This document shows, in pieces, positions 11,588 to 23,857 of a stretch of DNA of 64,000 nucleotides. This DNA comes from Sarcomyxa edulis. Taxonomy: Eukaryota; Basidiomycota; Agaricomycetes; Agaricales; Mycenaceae. The translations under genes and the position numbers were made by a program. The stretch lies in contig QUOL01000008.1 of the NCBI GenBank assembly GCA_009761415.1, forward strand, positions 1,240,001 to 1,304,000. The letters run 5' to 3'. Below the pieces are notes generated by a model, which saw nothing but the letters and a program-made list of their open reading frames with translations, was not told the DNA's origin and made no database searches. The stretch's first letter is position 1; each line of letters starts with the position of its first letter.

Positions 11588-11842
11588 TGCTGTCATCATA
11601 TGTATTGCTACTTTATTGTACCTTCACTTTTGCTTTCTTAGAGTAGTTACAGTTTTGGCTTGAATGGTCGGTTATATGGTCGTCTTCGTAATCCCTAGTT
11701 TTCTTCCAAGGAATGTAACATTTTTCATTATTCTGATATACATGGACGGTTTTGACTGTACAAAGCATAAATAGCCTTTACTCATACAAATCGGAGAAGG
11801 ATGGTCATAAAAACTGAGCAGTACGAAAACAGACGAAGTGTC
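11588..11842. other. Convergent intergenic region before SMC1
   Basis: A 255-bp AT-richer spacer between two convergent genes, presumably containing both 3' UTRs and polyadenylation sites. No other feature is seen. Confidence 0.4.
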
Positions 11843-14800
11843 TCATTCGTCGTATTGGGTGAGCTGAGAGATACAATGAAGTGAGATGGAAGAACCTCGA
11901 CCAAGCTAAAAGTGACTCACATCGAGTGTAAGAGTGCGTGAACTGTTGACTTCCTGGTCGCGATAGATGCCTACCAGGGAGTTTCCCCGTTCATAGAGAG
12001 AACCTTTGAGACTGATGACGATGAATTGGAACGTGTCCGACGCTTGCGATCGTATGTAGTTTGCAATCTTGGCAACATTGGTGTTGTCTAATGCAGCATC
12101 CACCTCGTCGAGCACGAAGAAAGGCGCAGGCTGGTAACTACAAACAAACCAAAGCTTGATCATCAACTACATATGATTGGAGAGCTGACGTACCTATGAA
12201 TAGCGAAAAGCAGTGCTAGAGCAGCAACAGTTTTTTCTCCACCCGACAATTGTTCCATATCTCGGAAACGTTTCATCGGAGGCATCGCATGATACTTGAT
12301 TCCTCCTGCATATGGTTCCTGATCATAAGGAACATCAGTCCAGATTCCAACAAGAAGTCTGAGGAACAACCAACCTCGCTATCTTCTAGACTAAGATACG
12401 CCACACCACCCATTGGAGATGCTTTACCCTTCGTCAAATCCTTATATACTTGATCGATCCGTTCAGAAATGTGATTGTACGCTTTGTTGAAAAGATCACA
12501 TCTGGATAGCCGATTCAGTCGTGGTGGTCATTAATAGGATGCATGGGGACGTACCGTCTTCGTCTAACATCGTTGAATTGGTCACGAGCATTCTTGGAAT
12601 CTTTACGGGCCTTGTCAGCTTCCTTCTCTGTTTCTGCCAATTTGGTTTCGACGTCGTCGAGCCTGAAGGTGTTTATGAGCAAATGTTGCATCTGGGGCCG
12701 TGAACTGATTCACCGTTCCATTGCTTTCATATTTGGAGCCATCCTCTCAATTTCGGCGTTCAATTTAGTTATCGCCGCGTCGAACTCGGCAGCAGTTTCC
12801 GCAGAACCGTCCTACATGGAAAGGAAATGAAGATTGTTCTGAGAACAGCTATGCACAGCTATGAAGAAGGGCTTACCTCACGCTCTTCTTCTTCGAGAGT
12901 GTCGAAATCAACCTCGATCCCGAAATCTGGGACTTTGCGAGGATGCTGCGTGCCATCCTCGTCTTCGTCGACGTCCATCGCTACTTCGTCTCGAAGATTC
13001 TGAACCGAGATTCAGCAACGTTATTCACGGTAGGGTAGCTTTTTTTACCTCTTCCATGGGAACATTCTTCAGATGACCTTCTAGAAGTGGCAACTTGATC
13101 TCTTCCAGACGACATTTGCGATATATAGCTGAACGTTCCGAGGCCAATTTCTCGATCTCGTCGTTCTAGAGGAAATATCAGTATAAGGGAGGACAGACCT
13201 GGAAGAAAGAAAGGCATACTCGAGACGCTATTTCCTTCAAGGCCTGATCCAAGACTTTGGAGGCTTTGGCAGTTGTTCGCTTGACTTGTTCTACAGCCTT
13301 CGTTTTCTCTTCTAAAAGCTCTTGAATCCCTGTCAAGTCCTCTCGTAACGATTCAATCGCTGCCTCGGATTCGGTTATCTCTTCTTGGACCGTCTGCTTC
13401 TGTTCCTCAAGTTTTTCAAGATTGGATTCTTCGGTTCGGAGAACATCCTTGAGATGCGCCAATCGTTCTTGAGCACTCTTTAGGCCTTCGCTTTCGAATT
13501 CGGATCTGATAAGATTTTGCAATTAGTACGTACAAGATCAGCAGAAAACAGCGGAACATACTGATGTGTTAGGCGGACTATCTGCGTGTCAAAACGTAGA
13601 CGAGCCTCGCTCTCCTCTTGCGCAACCTTCAACTGTCGTTCTTCGTACTCTCTGATATTGGAAACTTTAATCTTCCGACAAAAGGATGCGAAAACGCCAT
13701 CTTCGGCATTATTTATCACGTTTGTTAGAGCAGATATCCTTTCTTGCAAGGAATCGTACGTTTGTTGGACCTGCGCGGAAGAAATTCAGTCTAACTGGTA
13801 GACATAGAAAGATAAGTAGATGCTGTTACCTTGGCAAGTGCTGGAGTATTCTCCTTCAGCTCCTTCTCCACGTGCTTGAGTTCAGCCTTGATTCCACTGA
13901 GGCGCATTTTACAGGCGCCCTAGTTTCGAGCAGATCAATCAGTATCCCAATTTTCTGAATAGAGCAAAAAGAAACTCACCAAATCATCTTTGGCAGCCGT
14001 GATAGCTGAATCCAGACGTCCCACCTCTGCAATGAGATTCTCGTCAGACTTTCCACGTGGTTTCTGTTTATTCAAGTCGGCCAATTGAGCCAACAAGGCA
14101 TCTCGGACTCGCATAAGACCTATCAAGAGATACAACCATAAGTATCTATAGCATTTAGATAAAGTTGTGGTCCTTCATACCTTGCACGTCCTTCTCGTCC
14201 CATTTCTTCCCCGTATTATGTGTACTACGACCACCAGTTATCAAACCACTCTTGTGGATGATAGTACCCTCCAGTGTAACAGCTGTATTAGGGTCGTGTG
14301 TCCTGTCAGTAGACATCGCATGATAAGACGGCCAAACGAACCCTTGACTTCCTGTCCCTTTTCATAGCATACATATCGTGCAACCTCCATGGTGTCACAC
14401 ACGAGGGCGTTCCCGCACGCATGGTGCATGGCTCGTTCGACAGCAGGTTCATACTGAATGACGTCCACAGCTAGACGTGCGCCTTTGGCGAAGGAACGAA
14501 ATTTGTCATTGATGGGTTTGGCTTGGATGGTATCTAGGGGAATAAAGGTCGCCTGACCCGCACGTTGATTGCGCATGTACTATCGATTACATTTCTGTCA
14601 GTCATGCCGATGAGGACAAAACTCCGAGATCATACCTCGATACAATCGATAGCAGTTTTCTCTTCGTCAACAACGACTGCATCAATGTTACGACCTAACA
14701 CCACCGAAACGGCAGTCTCGTACTTCCTTTGTGTAGGTTTACAGAGATCTACCACTCTGCCTCTGACACCTGAATATGAACGAGAACATGAGGACTATAA

Positions 14801-16871
14801 GCCAACAATAAACAATGGTATTCTGACCTGGGAATATCCGCTGCAGACTAGCTAGTGTCTCTTTCAGACGCGCCTCTCTCTCCGACTCGTTCTTGTCAAC
14901 TCCCGCTTGCAACAACTGGTGATATATAGTTTGCAACTTCTCATTAGCTTGGGCCTCTAATTGTCTGGATGGAACATCAGGGGATATGGCACAATGCGAG
15001 ACATGAGGAGGTATATACGTACGCGATCTTGGTACGCTCGGATTGCTGATTGTCAAGCTCTTGTCTAGTCCTAGCAAGATCGGCTTGCAATGTAGCAATA
15101 CGATCTTCCAACTATTTACGATCAGCGAGGCTGAGTAGCCATATGTGATGAGATAAATTGAACGCACCTCAGATCTTTTGTTGGCTTGAACCTTTGCGTC
15201 CTCTATGAGTTTGTCCTTCTTCTGCTGGAGGCCTTCTTGTTTGTCTCTGAGCTGACCAAGACTACGTGCTGTGGTCTTTTCTTCCCGATTGAGGGTCTCT
15301 AGAGACTGTCGTTCATCGATGGCGAGGATACTCGACGATGCTTTCCTGTGAGCGCATAAGTGGCTGCGACGAACAATCATAAGAAAGCATCACGTACAAT
15401 CTACGATACTCTTCCAAGCTCTCTTCACTCAGTGACATGTTGTGTTGCGACGCCTTCCTCTGAGCCTCTGATGAGGACGCATTAGATTAGTGCAATGAGA
15501 GAAAATAAAACTTCCTGCCTTGCGCTGCATCAGCAGCTTTCTTGACGCTCGCCAGCTCCTTATGCAGCCCGTTCACCTTGAGCTGGAGCTGCTCTTCGTT
15601 CTTCAGGAGTCCGTCCCGTAGACCTTGGGCCTTGTTGAGCTTTCGGGTGACATGTACGATTTGAGCCTCTATAGCCACGAGATCCGGCCGCTGAGAAGTA
15701 CACTAGTCAATTCTGATACTTGAACATAACGCAAGATTCGACATACCTTTCCATCTAGAGTTTTCTCTGCCTTCTTTATCTTCTTCTCCTTTTGTATCAC
15801 GGTTGTCCGTACTTTAGCCTGTTCAGCCCTGGCTTCTGCAAGTGCCTCGTCGTGTACGCGTTGCTCTTCTCGAAGTCCTGCGAGGGCTTTGTTCTGAGTT
15901 TTGATCTCACGAACATTTTGGTCGATAGACTCTTCGATGTGGTACAATTTGTAGAGGATTCGATGCAGAATAAGTTCATCCTGTGGTGCCCCAACAAGGG
16001 TCAGTACGCTCGGCAGATGACTAGAATCATCATGTTACCTTTTCCTGACACAAGGCCTCGAACCTCTCGGCCTCTCGCTTCTGCTCCGTATATTGTTTGA
16101 TCTCCCCATTGATACCCCTCCGCTTCGTGAAGTTGAACGTGGCATTCTCAGTGGCCCTATCCTGTGCCTCTTTTGCTTTTTCGTACTCTCCCGCTAGCTC
16201 CAAGGATCCACTGATCTGGTCAATCAATTTGGAAAGTTCACGTGGGGACTGTGAAGCGACAGCTTCAACATCTCCTTGAAAGACGAGGAAGTTCTTGGCT
16301 TTGACCAGGATGTTATGAGAGGTGAGAGCGGCGTTGTAGGCAGAATACGTGACGACTTTAGAGTTGAGCTTGTACTCAGACGTTCCAGTAGTAGAGATTC
16401 TGAGCGCATCTATAGGTAAGTTATCGACATTTGAAAAGAGAAAACGAACGCACGTCCGTTGAAAACGCCATTCCTTCTCGTCTGCATCGACATAAACAGC
16501 TAATACCCATGCCTTCTTCGCTGTTCCTTCACCCTCGTCATCATTATCGCTATCTTGTTCCTGTAAAGCTTCAGATCCTTGCTCGGTTCCACCCTCTTTC
16601 GCTAAGCGTCTGCCTCGATAAACGAGATCCTTGAGCTGGCTACTCCGCAATTGCGCGCTTTTGACACCGAGCACGAATGAGATCGCGTCCATGAGATTGG
16701 ATTTACCAGCACCATTTGGACCTATAACCGAGGTGAAGTTCTTGAAAGGGCCGATTGTCTGATGTCCACTGCAACGAGTACGCTAAATGAATTCAAAAGA
16801 CTGGAGTGAGGCGAAAAATGGACAGACCGATACGATTTGAAGTCGCATACTTCTATGCGCACTAGAGGCAT
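11843..16871 (-). CDS. SMC1: Structural maintenance of chromosomes protein 1 (cohesin SMC1)
   Basis: Twenty-four exons join with consistent phase into 1,244 aa, the usual SMC1 length. Cohesin is a ring holding sister chromatids together; SMC1 pairs with SMC3 and binds ATP at a head formed by both termini. Visible: Walker [17 protein letters not shown] at the N-terminus (starting [17 protein letters not shown]), long coiled-coil arms, a hinge with [13 protein letters not shown] signature [18 protein letters not shown], Walker [14 protein letters not shown], and the terminal TLTLDLTQYDE on a 21-bp last exon. Exon 1 is 16828-16871; the last two are 11921-12137 and 11843-11863. The intron at 15468-15518 is of GC-AG type. 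The gene is divergent from the F-box gene with 212 bp between start codons. Confidence 0.97.
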
Positions 16872-17083
16872 TTTTACGACGTCCTTGGGCTATGTTTCGC
16901 CTTGGAGAACGTCGAGCTGGAAAACCGAGATGAACGTTGTGAGCGTAAGTAACGCGTGCCACTGTGACCAGACGCGACAGAATTTCCTCCGGACTCGGAC
17001 TCTCGGAGGCTCTCATTCAAAAATCAAAACCATCATCTAGAATTCGTCGACACTTTCAGAGCTTCTCGGTTTCGACGCATCAA

Positions 17084-18852
17084 ATGCTCTCTCTTCGAGA
17101 CGCTCACTTTCCAAAGCTTCCACTTGATACCCTGATTCATATACAGAAGTTTCTTCATCCCTCTGATATTCGTTCATTGCGTTTGGTAAGACTTCGTCGG
17201 ATCTCGAATCTTGATCTCACTCAAATTTGTTTCTAGACCTGCAAATCACTATCCAGTGCAAGCTACCAACGGACCGTATGGCTAAATGCCTTATATCGCG
17301 TCTGTTTAGACCATGGGGCGTTCATCCCTACCTTTCCTGTTCAAGACATGACCTCTTCCGCTCTCGAGTTCGCAGCATCAACTCCTTTCAGGTTTTCGAA
17401 GTTCCTCAGACGCCAGAGTTAAAACCACAGCTCCCCTGTTCAGCCAATGGTCACACGCATCCTCACCCCCCGCAAGCTCCCAGAGAGTAGAGCCCATATC
17501 ACCGCCATCAGACTCATTCCAGGTGGACGTTTTCTTTTGACGTACACAACTGATCATATTTTGTCTCTTTGGGATCTGGGTTTCAATCCTGATGCTATGA
17601 TCAAGCCGTTTCCCGTCGCTTTCATAAAACTATCTCCAGCCCTGGTCGAATTTCTCGTTCAACCTACTTCGGATGGTTTGGGCATAATTATAGTACTGCA
17701 TTCTGAATGGGACTACGAGTAATTTTATGTGCCGTTTCAAGCGTCACTCGGTGTCCTTATATCATCTTCTGTTTTTAGCCGCGACAAATGGGATATATGC
17801 GTCTACACCATAAACCCCGCTTCTCTGGCTCCGACCTTCGTCCAGAAGAACTCACTAATATCCCCGATTCCCTCTGGAACGGACGGCATTTCTTGTCTCT
17901 CGAACGATCATTTCGTGATCCACTTCGACCACCGAGTTGTGATTTGGAATTTCATTCTTGACACGATGGTCAATTTCAAGGTCGATATGACTTACACTTA
18001 TGTACGCTTATGTATGTGTTTAGTGTGTACTTGCTGGTTGACCAATGTTTTTTAGGTCCTGATGTCGGATGACCATATAATTCTTACACACGAAGACGGA
18101 TTCTCGCTGTGGAAAATCCCCCCTTTCCTGCCGGTACCAGCCAACAGTGATTTCTTTGTCACCGAAAGAACTGGAGAAATGCCTGTATTCTCTTGTCGTC
18201 ATCCCTTCAACGATAGTGCCGTCGTACCCTCATGTCCATCTGACTGGAACTGTCCCTCTCAACGATTTCCCTTCCATTTCTATCACATCGTCACAAACGC
18301 GGACTTCGAAACATTTGTGGCGCATTACTTGATAAAATCTGTCCCCAATGGCGACGACAAAAAAGTTCCAACAGCAATACCGTTCATGATGGGCTTATCG
18401 CGACCTCAAGGCGAGGACCATAACGAGAGCTGCGGTGTGTTCCCGTCCCAATTTTGCGATAACAACGTGATCATGCAGTGGAGCACAATCTACGACCACA
18501 TAGACTGCTTAGTGTTTGGCATTTGTCCAGTCCCAACTACACGAGAGACTCGTTTCCCAATGACGTCAACTGTGCTCTGGTCGTCCCTTGCGAAGGAGAA
18601 TATCCAGAGCAGCTTCTGCTCCATGTCTGGTCGGCTTTGTGTACTTGGTGGAGAACGAGCTGACTGGGAGATTCGTGTACTAGACTGGGTAGTGCCGTCT
18701 ACACAAAACAGTACGAGCCTCATTCTTCCAATATCTTCCGCCGCTAATTATTATGTTCTTTCCAGGGAGGGACATGCGATGATGATATGTTGCCAATGAT
18801 TGAATCAACCCTGCCATATAGACTCGATTTCTTGCAGACTATCGAGATGTAA
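17084..18852 (+). CDS. F-box protein with WD-like C-terminal region
   Basis: The N-terminus is an F-box (FPKLPLDTLIHIQKFLHPSD...TCKSLSSA). Next comes a helical linker (WLNALYRVCLDHGAF), then VTRILTPRKLPE and a beta-propeller-like tract (GGRFLLTY...LSLWDLGF). This is a common Agaricomycete family of putative SCF ubiquitin-ligase adaptors. Exons traced: 17084-17185, 17237-17718, 17779-18001, 18056-18710 and 18770-18852, ending LPYRLDFLQTIEM. One anomaly: exon 2 contains an in-frame TAA at about 17417 (after FLRRQS). It is avoided only if a 39-bp intron (GTTTTC...CACAG, ending at 17430) is spliced there. Either an unusually short intron or a premature stop is present. The end of exon 3 could also lie at 17978. 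Confidence 0.75.
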
Positions 18853-19835
18853 CTATCAAAGCTCTTCGTCCCTCAGGCTCTTCGGTTTAAGACCGGGCGA
18901 GTCTCGACTGCCATCGAAAGCTAAGCGATGGTCGACTAAGCTTTCATCGATACTCTCATGCTCACGATAGAACAGCCGCGTCTGCCATGGAGGAAGTCCA
19001 TCGTGAGTTTACGCTCGGACAGATAACCGACCTTTTAAGGTTGACAGCAATACGGTAGTCCCATCAGTCAACCTAATGCCGTATCAGTTTATCGCATAAA
19101 GCTTTTCGTGGCACAAGCACTGTTTCACGGGGCTTACGCTGGACGTCATCAGGCAAATAGCCTTCTGAAATTTCCCCTCTTACGTCTGGCATGCTCACCA
19201 TGTGCTTATAATCGCGACTAGTTTGCTTTTGATCGAATCCCAACGTCTCAAGCTTGCCTGGTCTAACTCGTGTGTATACACATCGCAAATTCGGCCTTGC
19301 GACAATTCTCATTTTATGGGCTCGTAGTCACTGGATAAACGGGCCTCTCACGCCGCAAGAGCGAAGACAGCTTTTTAGTTCGTAATATCTTGTCTCAGAT
19401 TCTGAGAATGGCACCTAGAAAGTGAGTCGCGGAATCGAGGGCGGCTCCAGAGGATCCATGTGATACACCCAAACTTCGGAGAACGATTTCACCCTACGCA
19501 AAAGGATATAGCTCCTCCGTTTCGTCGGACTTAGAGTCCATTCGAAGTGCCATGTCTGCTTCTTGACGGGCAATGCATTCGCTGCCAACGTCTATCCATG
19601 ATGATCCAAAGCCTCGTGCTGCGAAGATATACCAGTTGAGTAACCCATTCTACTGTAATGCTGCATTACGACATAAATCGCATCTCTTGCTAATCAAAAA
19701 TCCTAGTTCTTGGCTATAAATTAAATGCTAGCCACATCTCGACGAACAGAGCAGGTTCGCCCGTGGACCTTCCCGGCAGATACGTACAGCTTTATCTTGC
19801 CTCTCAAGTGCTTGTCTGCGTTTCCCCTCACGACG
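18853..19835. other. Intergenic region upstream of P450 copy 2
   Basis: No convincing coding segment. It contains the copy 2 promoter with a TATA box near 19715. Around 18910-18960 there is an imperfect inverted motif (CATCGAAAGCTAAGCGATG and CTAAGCTTTCATCGATAC). Confidence 0.45.
19715..19722 (+). promoter_or_regulatory. TATA box of P450 copy 2
   Basis: TATAAATT lies 114-121 bp before the ATG at 19836. Position and sequence only. Confidence 0.4.
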
Positions 19836-21852
19836 ATGTCGAACATCACTCTGGGGCCAGTTCATATCTCCCCGAAGACCGTTTTCAGTGATATGACAAT
19901 ATGGATGCAGGCAACTGTTGGCTCGTCCACTATCGTTTTAGTGTTGCTCACCTTCCTCGCAGCCTTTGTTTATCCTATTCTTTTTCCATCAGCAAAAGAT
20001 GATATCCACAAACTGGGCGGCCTTCAGATCCTGACGGCCTGGCCGTTTTTCTCGAAAAGATTCGATTTTCTGAGGTCCAGCTTCGAAAGGACTGGGAGGA
20101 ATATTTTCAGGTTCAGTGTGCTCAGAGTGAGTCATATTTTTCTTACTGTGTCCTAGATTCGACAGCTTAGACTTTAAACGTGACAGAATTCTGTTGTTGT
20201 TGTTCGTGGGCAAGACGCACGCAAGATTTTCTATGATAACCGAAGTCTGGATATCTCCGAAGGATTCAGACTGCTCATAGGAGGAGTACGTTGATCATGA
20301 TACGCGGTTTGTATGTACCCTGAGGAACCGCTTATTGTTAGGCTCCGAGGCTCGAAGATATCGACATCGACATCTCAAAAGACGTCACCTGGTTCAACAA
20401 GATGCTCTCCATTGTCTTACACAAGAACAGGCTGGCCGACGGTGATTATTTAGATACTTGTCAGCTGGACCCCTTCTTGACGCCACATGTACGATTTAGT
20501 CATACCCACTTTATTGGAGGACGTCAACAAGCGCATGATGGCGTGGGGGAAGCAAGGTCAAATCGATCCTTTCAAGAATATCTATGATGTGTGTGGTGTT
20601 GTCCTCGCTTCTCATGTTTTCGAAACTCATTGTCTGCTCATTCTTCTAGCTTGTGTTCCAAATGACAGTGCGTATGGCGACCTGCCGGGAACTCTCTGAA
20701 GATCAAGAAGCCCTCTCCAGCCTCCAACATAGATACTGGACTCTTGAGAAGAGCGTTACACCGACTGCTTTGCTATTCCCGTGGTTTCCTGGAACCGCTA
20801 AACGGAACAAGCAGGCCGCTACGAAGGAGCTCTATATCATGATCCATGAATATATCGAGACGCGAAGAACAGCAGCCGTTCCCACATCTGACACCCTCGA
20901 CGTTTTAATCTCGGAAGGCTTGGACAACGATTGTATCATTGCCGTACGCGTTCTGCCATCGTTAGAAACAGCTGATATTCTGATATACCTGTCGATAGTT
21001 CGTCCTTGGGGTCATTTTCGCCGGTGTTGTCAATACAGGCATGAATTGTAAGCTCTCCAACGTTCTATTGGCTCTTCATCATTGACCCTTACAAAACATT
21101 CGGTATCTCAAGCATGTTGGATCTTGCTCTTCCTTGCTGCAAGTGCGGAATGGAAACAGAAGACCACCGCAGAAGTCATGTCATTAATCAAAAAACACAC
21201 CAATGCAAGCTCTACGGATGCCTTGCATAAACGGCTTTCATCTATTCCCATCACCGCCTGGGAGGACGATATGCCTGTTCTAGACTCGGTCATCCGCGAG
21301 ACTCTCCGCTTGACCGTCGTTGGAGCTTCTGTCCGCCGCAATCTATCGACAGATATCAGACTCTTAGACACCGTCATTCACAAGGGCGACTTCTTGGTAT
21401 ACTCCATCGCAGATGCTCATCTAAACCCCGCAATATATCCAGAGCCCGAGAAATTCGATCCAGGTCGCTTTGAACTGGATCGACAGGAAGACAAGAAAGG
21501 TACCTTCTCGTATCTCGCTTGGGGCGTAGGTACGTCGCACGCGATTCGAAAACTTTGACTTCAGCTTATTTTTCACGGATGTCTGTCTAGGCAGGCATCC
21601 ATGCACTGGCATGAAGCTCGCCAAATTGGAGATGAAGATGATTGTTGCCCTTTTTCTGATTGGGTTTGAATATGACCTCGTGGACGGTTCCGGCACATTC
21701 CCAAATCCGTTCCCGAGAGCTGACAGGAACGATAACCAACGCGTACGTCGCATCTCCACCCGCCATTATCATTTACTTATCGTGACTGGGTTTTCTAGGC
21801 GAGACCTCTGGGAGAGCCTTGTTACTTGCGGTTCAAGCGGCTAGTTGAGTAA
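19836..21852 (+). CDS. Cytochrome P450, copy 2
   Basis: Nine exons (19836-20126, 20187-20285, 20342-20441, 20500-20588, 20650-20943, 20999-21047, 21113-21529, 21591-21742, 21799-21852) give 514 aa with consistent phase. It has an N-terminal anchor (about residues 25-45), I-helix FAGVVNTG, ExxR in IRETLRLT, FDPGRFEL and heme loop GVGRHPCTGM with the Cys ligand. Exons 1, 2, 4, 5, 6, 7, 8 and 9 have exactly the same length as those of copy 1; only exon 3 differs, by two codons. It is therefore a duplicate of copy 1 in inverted orientation. ER monooxygenase of unknown substrate. No lesions were found. The ATG at 19836 aligns with the start of copy 1. Confidence 0.93.
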
Positions 21853-22159
21853 AGACTGGAGAGACTGACTTCTTGAGTTCTGGCGTGTAGACAATTTTGT
21901 ATATGTAAACTTACGCTGAAGGACAACCGAAGGAACGCTGTTCGAAGCTGAAGCTGAAGCGCTGAAATTCAACGTTCAACTTGAAGGATGAAACGATATT
22001 TGGTTTCAAGGCATCTGACAAATAGCAAGCTTTGTTCATTCTATTTTTGTTTTCCAAAATTGCCACGGTTACCCAGTCACCTTCCACGCTCACTCATACT
22101 CATTTCTCTTCCCTTTAGCTTGTCTTTTTTGACGAATCGTTCCCATAATACCGGTTATC
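21853..22159. other. Short intergenic region, P450 copy 2 to secreted-protein gene
   Basis: A 307-bp spacer with the P450 3' flank and a pyrimidine-rich stretch just before the secreted-protein ATG. No other feature was seen. Confidence 0.4.
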
Positions 22160-22860
22160 ATGGTCGTTTATACCCTCCCCAGCCTCCTGCTCGCCTCATT
22201 CGCTTCCTCTGTAGGTGTGTAGATCAAAAAATATTTATACGTCAGTGTCACAGATGGATCGTGACGAATCGTCTCTGCAGCCGCATCCCAGCCATTGTCG
22301 ATACCCACAGCTTCAGGAATTCCTGACCTCACTGGTCTTGGGAATGACATCCCTTCTGACTGTCAGACTCCTTGCGACAGCCTCAATTCCACCTTTTCTG
22401 TAAGTCAGCCGGTTGTGTATCGACAATCTTGACAATATATATGACCCCGGTCTCCGTATACGTGTCATAGACCTGCGGCCCGACTGTAGCATGCCTCTGC
22501 ACCGATACAGTTGCCAACTCTTTCGCCTTGTGTGTTGACTGCTGGGCTGCCATAGACCCTATCGATTTTGATGCGCTAGGCGGAGGCCAGTCAGTTTTGG
22601 ATGGTTCGTCTATTCTCATCCTACAGTATAGCTATCTCATCAGCGTCTGACATCTTCTGTTATTAGCGTATACGAACACATGCAAGTTGGCCGACATAAG
22701 TGTGGCCAGTCTCACGTTCACCGCTAGCTCTGTAGCCTCCACGGCGACTAGTGCATCTAGTGGAAGCCAGACTACGGCAAATTCTGCCGTTGGTCGCAGC
22801 TCCAGAATTCTTGTAGCAGCCTTTGCCTTCGGTGTCTCACTAGTTGCGTTCGGACTCTAA
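22160..22860 (+). CDS. 8-cysteine secreted, probably GPI-anchored protein (CFEM-like)
   Basis: Four exons (22160-22214, 22281-22399, 22471-22603, 22667-22860) encode 166 aa. It begins with a signal peptide (MVVYTLPSLLLASFASSVA). The mature part has eight cysteines spaced DCQTPC...TCGPTVACLC...CVDC...TC, then a Ser/Thr-rich linker and a hydrophobic C-terminus (ILVAAFAFGVSLVAFGL) typical of a GPI-anchor signal. The layout resembles CFEM and related small cell-wall proteins, some of which bind heme or act at the host surface. The family assignment is by pattern, not proven. No single ORF shows it because the exons are short. It sits between P450 copies 2 and 3, all on the plus strand. Confidence 0.85.
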
Positions 22861-23857
22861 GCTTTGGATTCCAACAGGATTTGCAGGATGGACTTTATAT
22901 ACCACTCTTTATCTCTCATTCTCGGTCGTTCATGACTTGATACCACGAACGTGAGTTGTTACCATCTCTCGCAATGGACAGTTGTAATACATGACGGGTG
23001 CAGTGTCCCTTATCTAGGTCCAAATAACAGTGAACGCATTTGTCGGAAGCCACTGTGTGAGAGCCTTACGAGTACACTTACAGCAGTCTAGTCGACCCAT
23101 CAGAATCTTTGTCATGCAGTCAAAGCTTGAGGGCACCCTTGGTGCAACCCGCCGTCATCGATTCCCAGTCACCCTCCAACCAGGTTCCGTATCAGCCGGT
23201 CTCTCTGTCCTAAAACAAAGAATCGCGACGTACTCCATGCCTGCTCCTACAAGCTTCGGAGAATAAAGTACCGGCTCGTTCTATGGTGCGCTATCATACA
23301 AAAGATGCCTGCAAGGACTGACGAGCTCAAACAGTGTATTCCGGACTTTTGTCAAAATCCCGAACGCCGATGATCGTTCCCCGGCGGTTGACACGTTATT
23401 CTAAGTTTAGAGTATGATACCCAGCAAATATCCAGAAGCAGATTCCGATGGACCGTATATCTGCGTGGAGCTGAGAACGAGCCACCACAACTTCCCGCCC
23501 CTTGCAAAAACAGGTGTTGTCGTGTCATTTCCATCTTCGTAAGCCCCTCAGAATGCCGTTCTTGTTGTTTGATATAACCCGGACTCTCGTTTCTTCCTAC
23601 ATACCCAGTACCTTACGTGCCTTATCGACAACATTCACGTTCTGGCTAAGAGTCATATCACTCTCTATCCCCACTAACCCATCACATAGGATACTGAACT
23701 AGGCATTCTCGGCATTTTCCTGAACATATGAGGAACATAGTCCCATCGCAACGTCATTTCTCTGAGGTCAAGGCACGCGGCCTTATTGGGGTGTGCGCCA
23801 CTCCATATAAAATCTCTTGTTTGCTAAGTTGCTAGGACCCAGATTCCTCGAATTCGA
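22861..23857. other. Intergenic region upstream of P450 copy 3
   Basis: About 1 kb with only short, unconvincing ORFs. The copy 3 promoter with a TATA box is at its right end. Confidence 0.45.
23806..23812 (+). promoter_or_regulatory. TATA box of P450 copy 3
   Basis: TATAAAA ends 46 bp before the ATG at 23858. Copy 4 has a TATA box at almost the same spacing. Confidence 0.5.
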
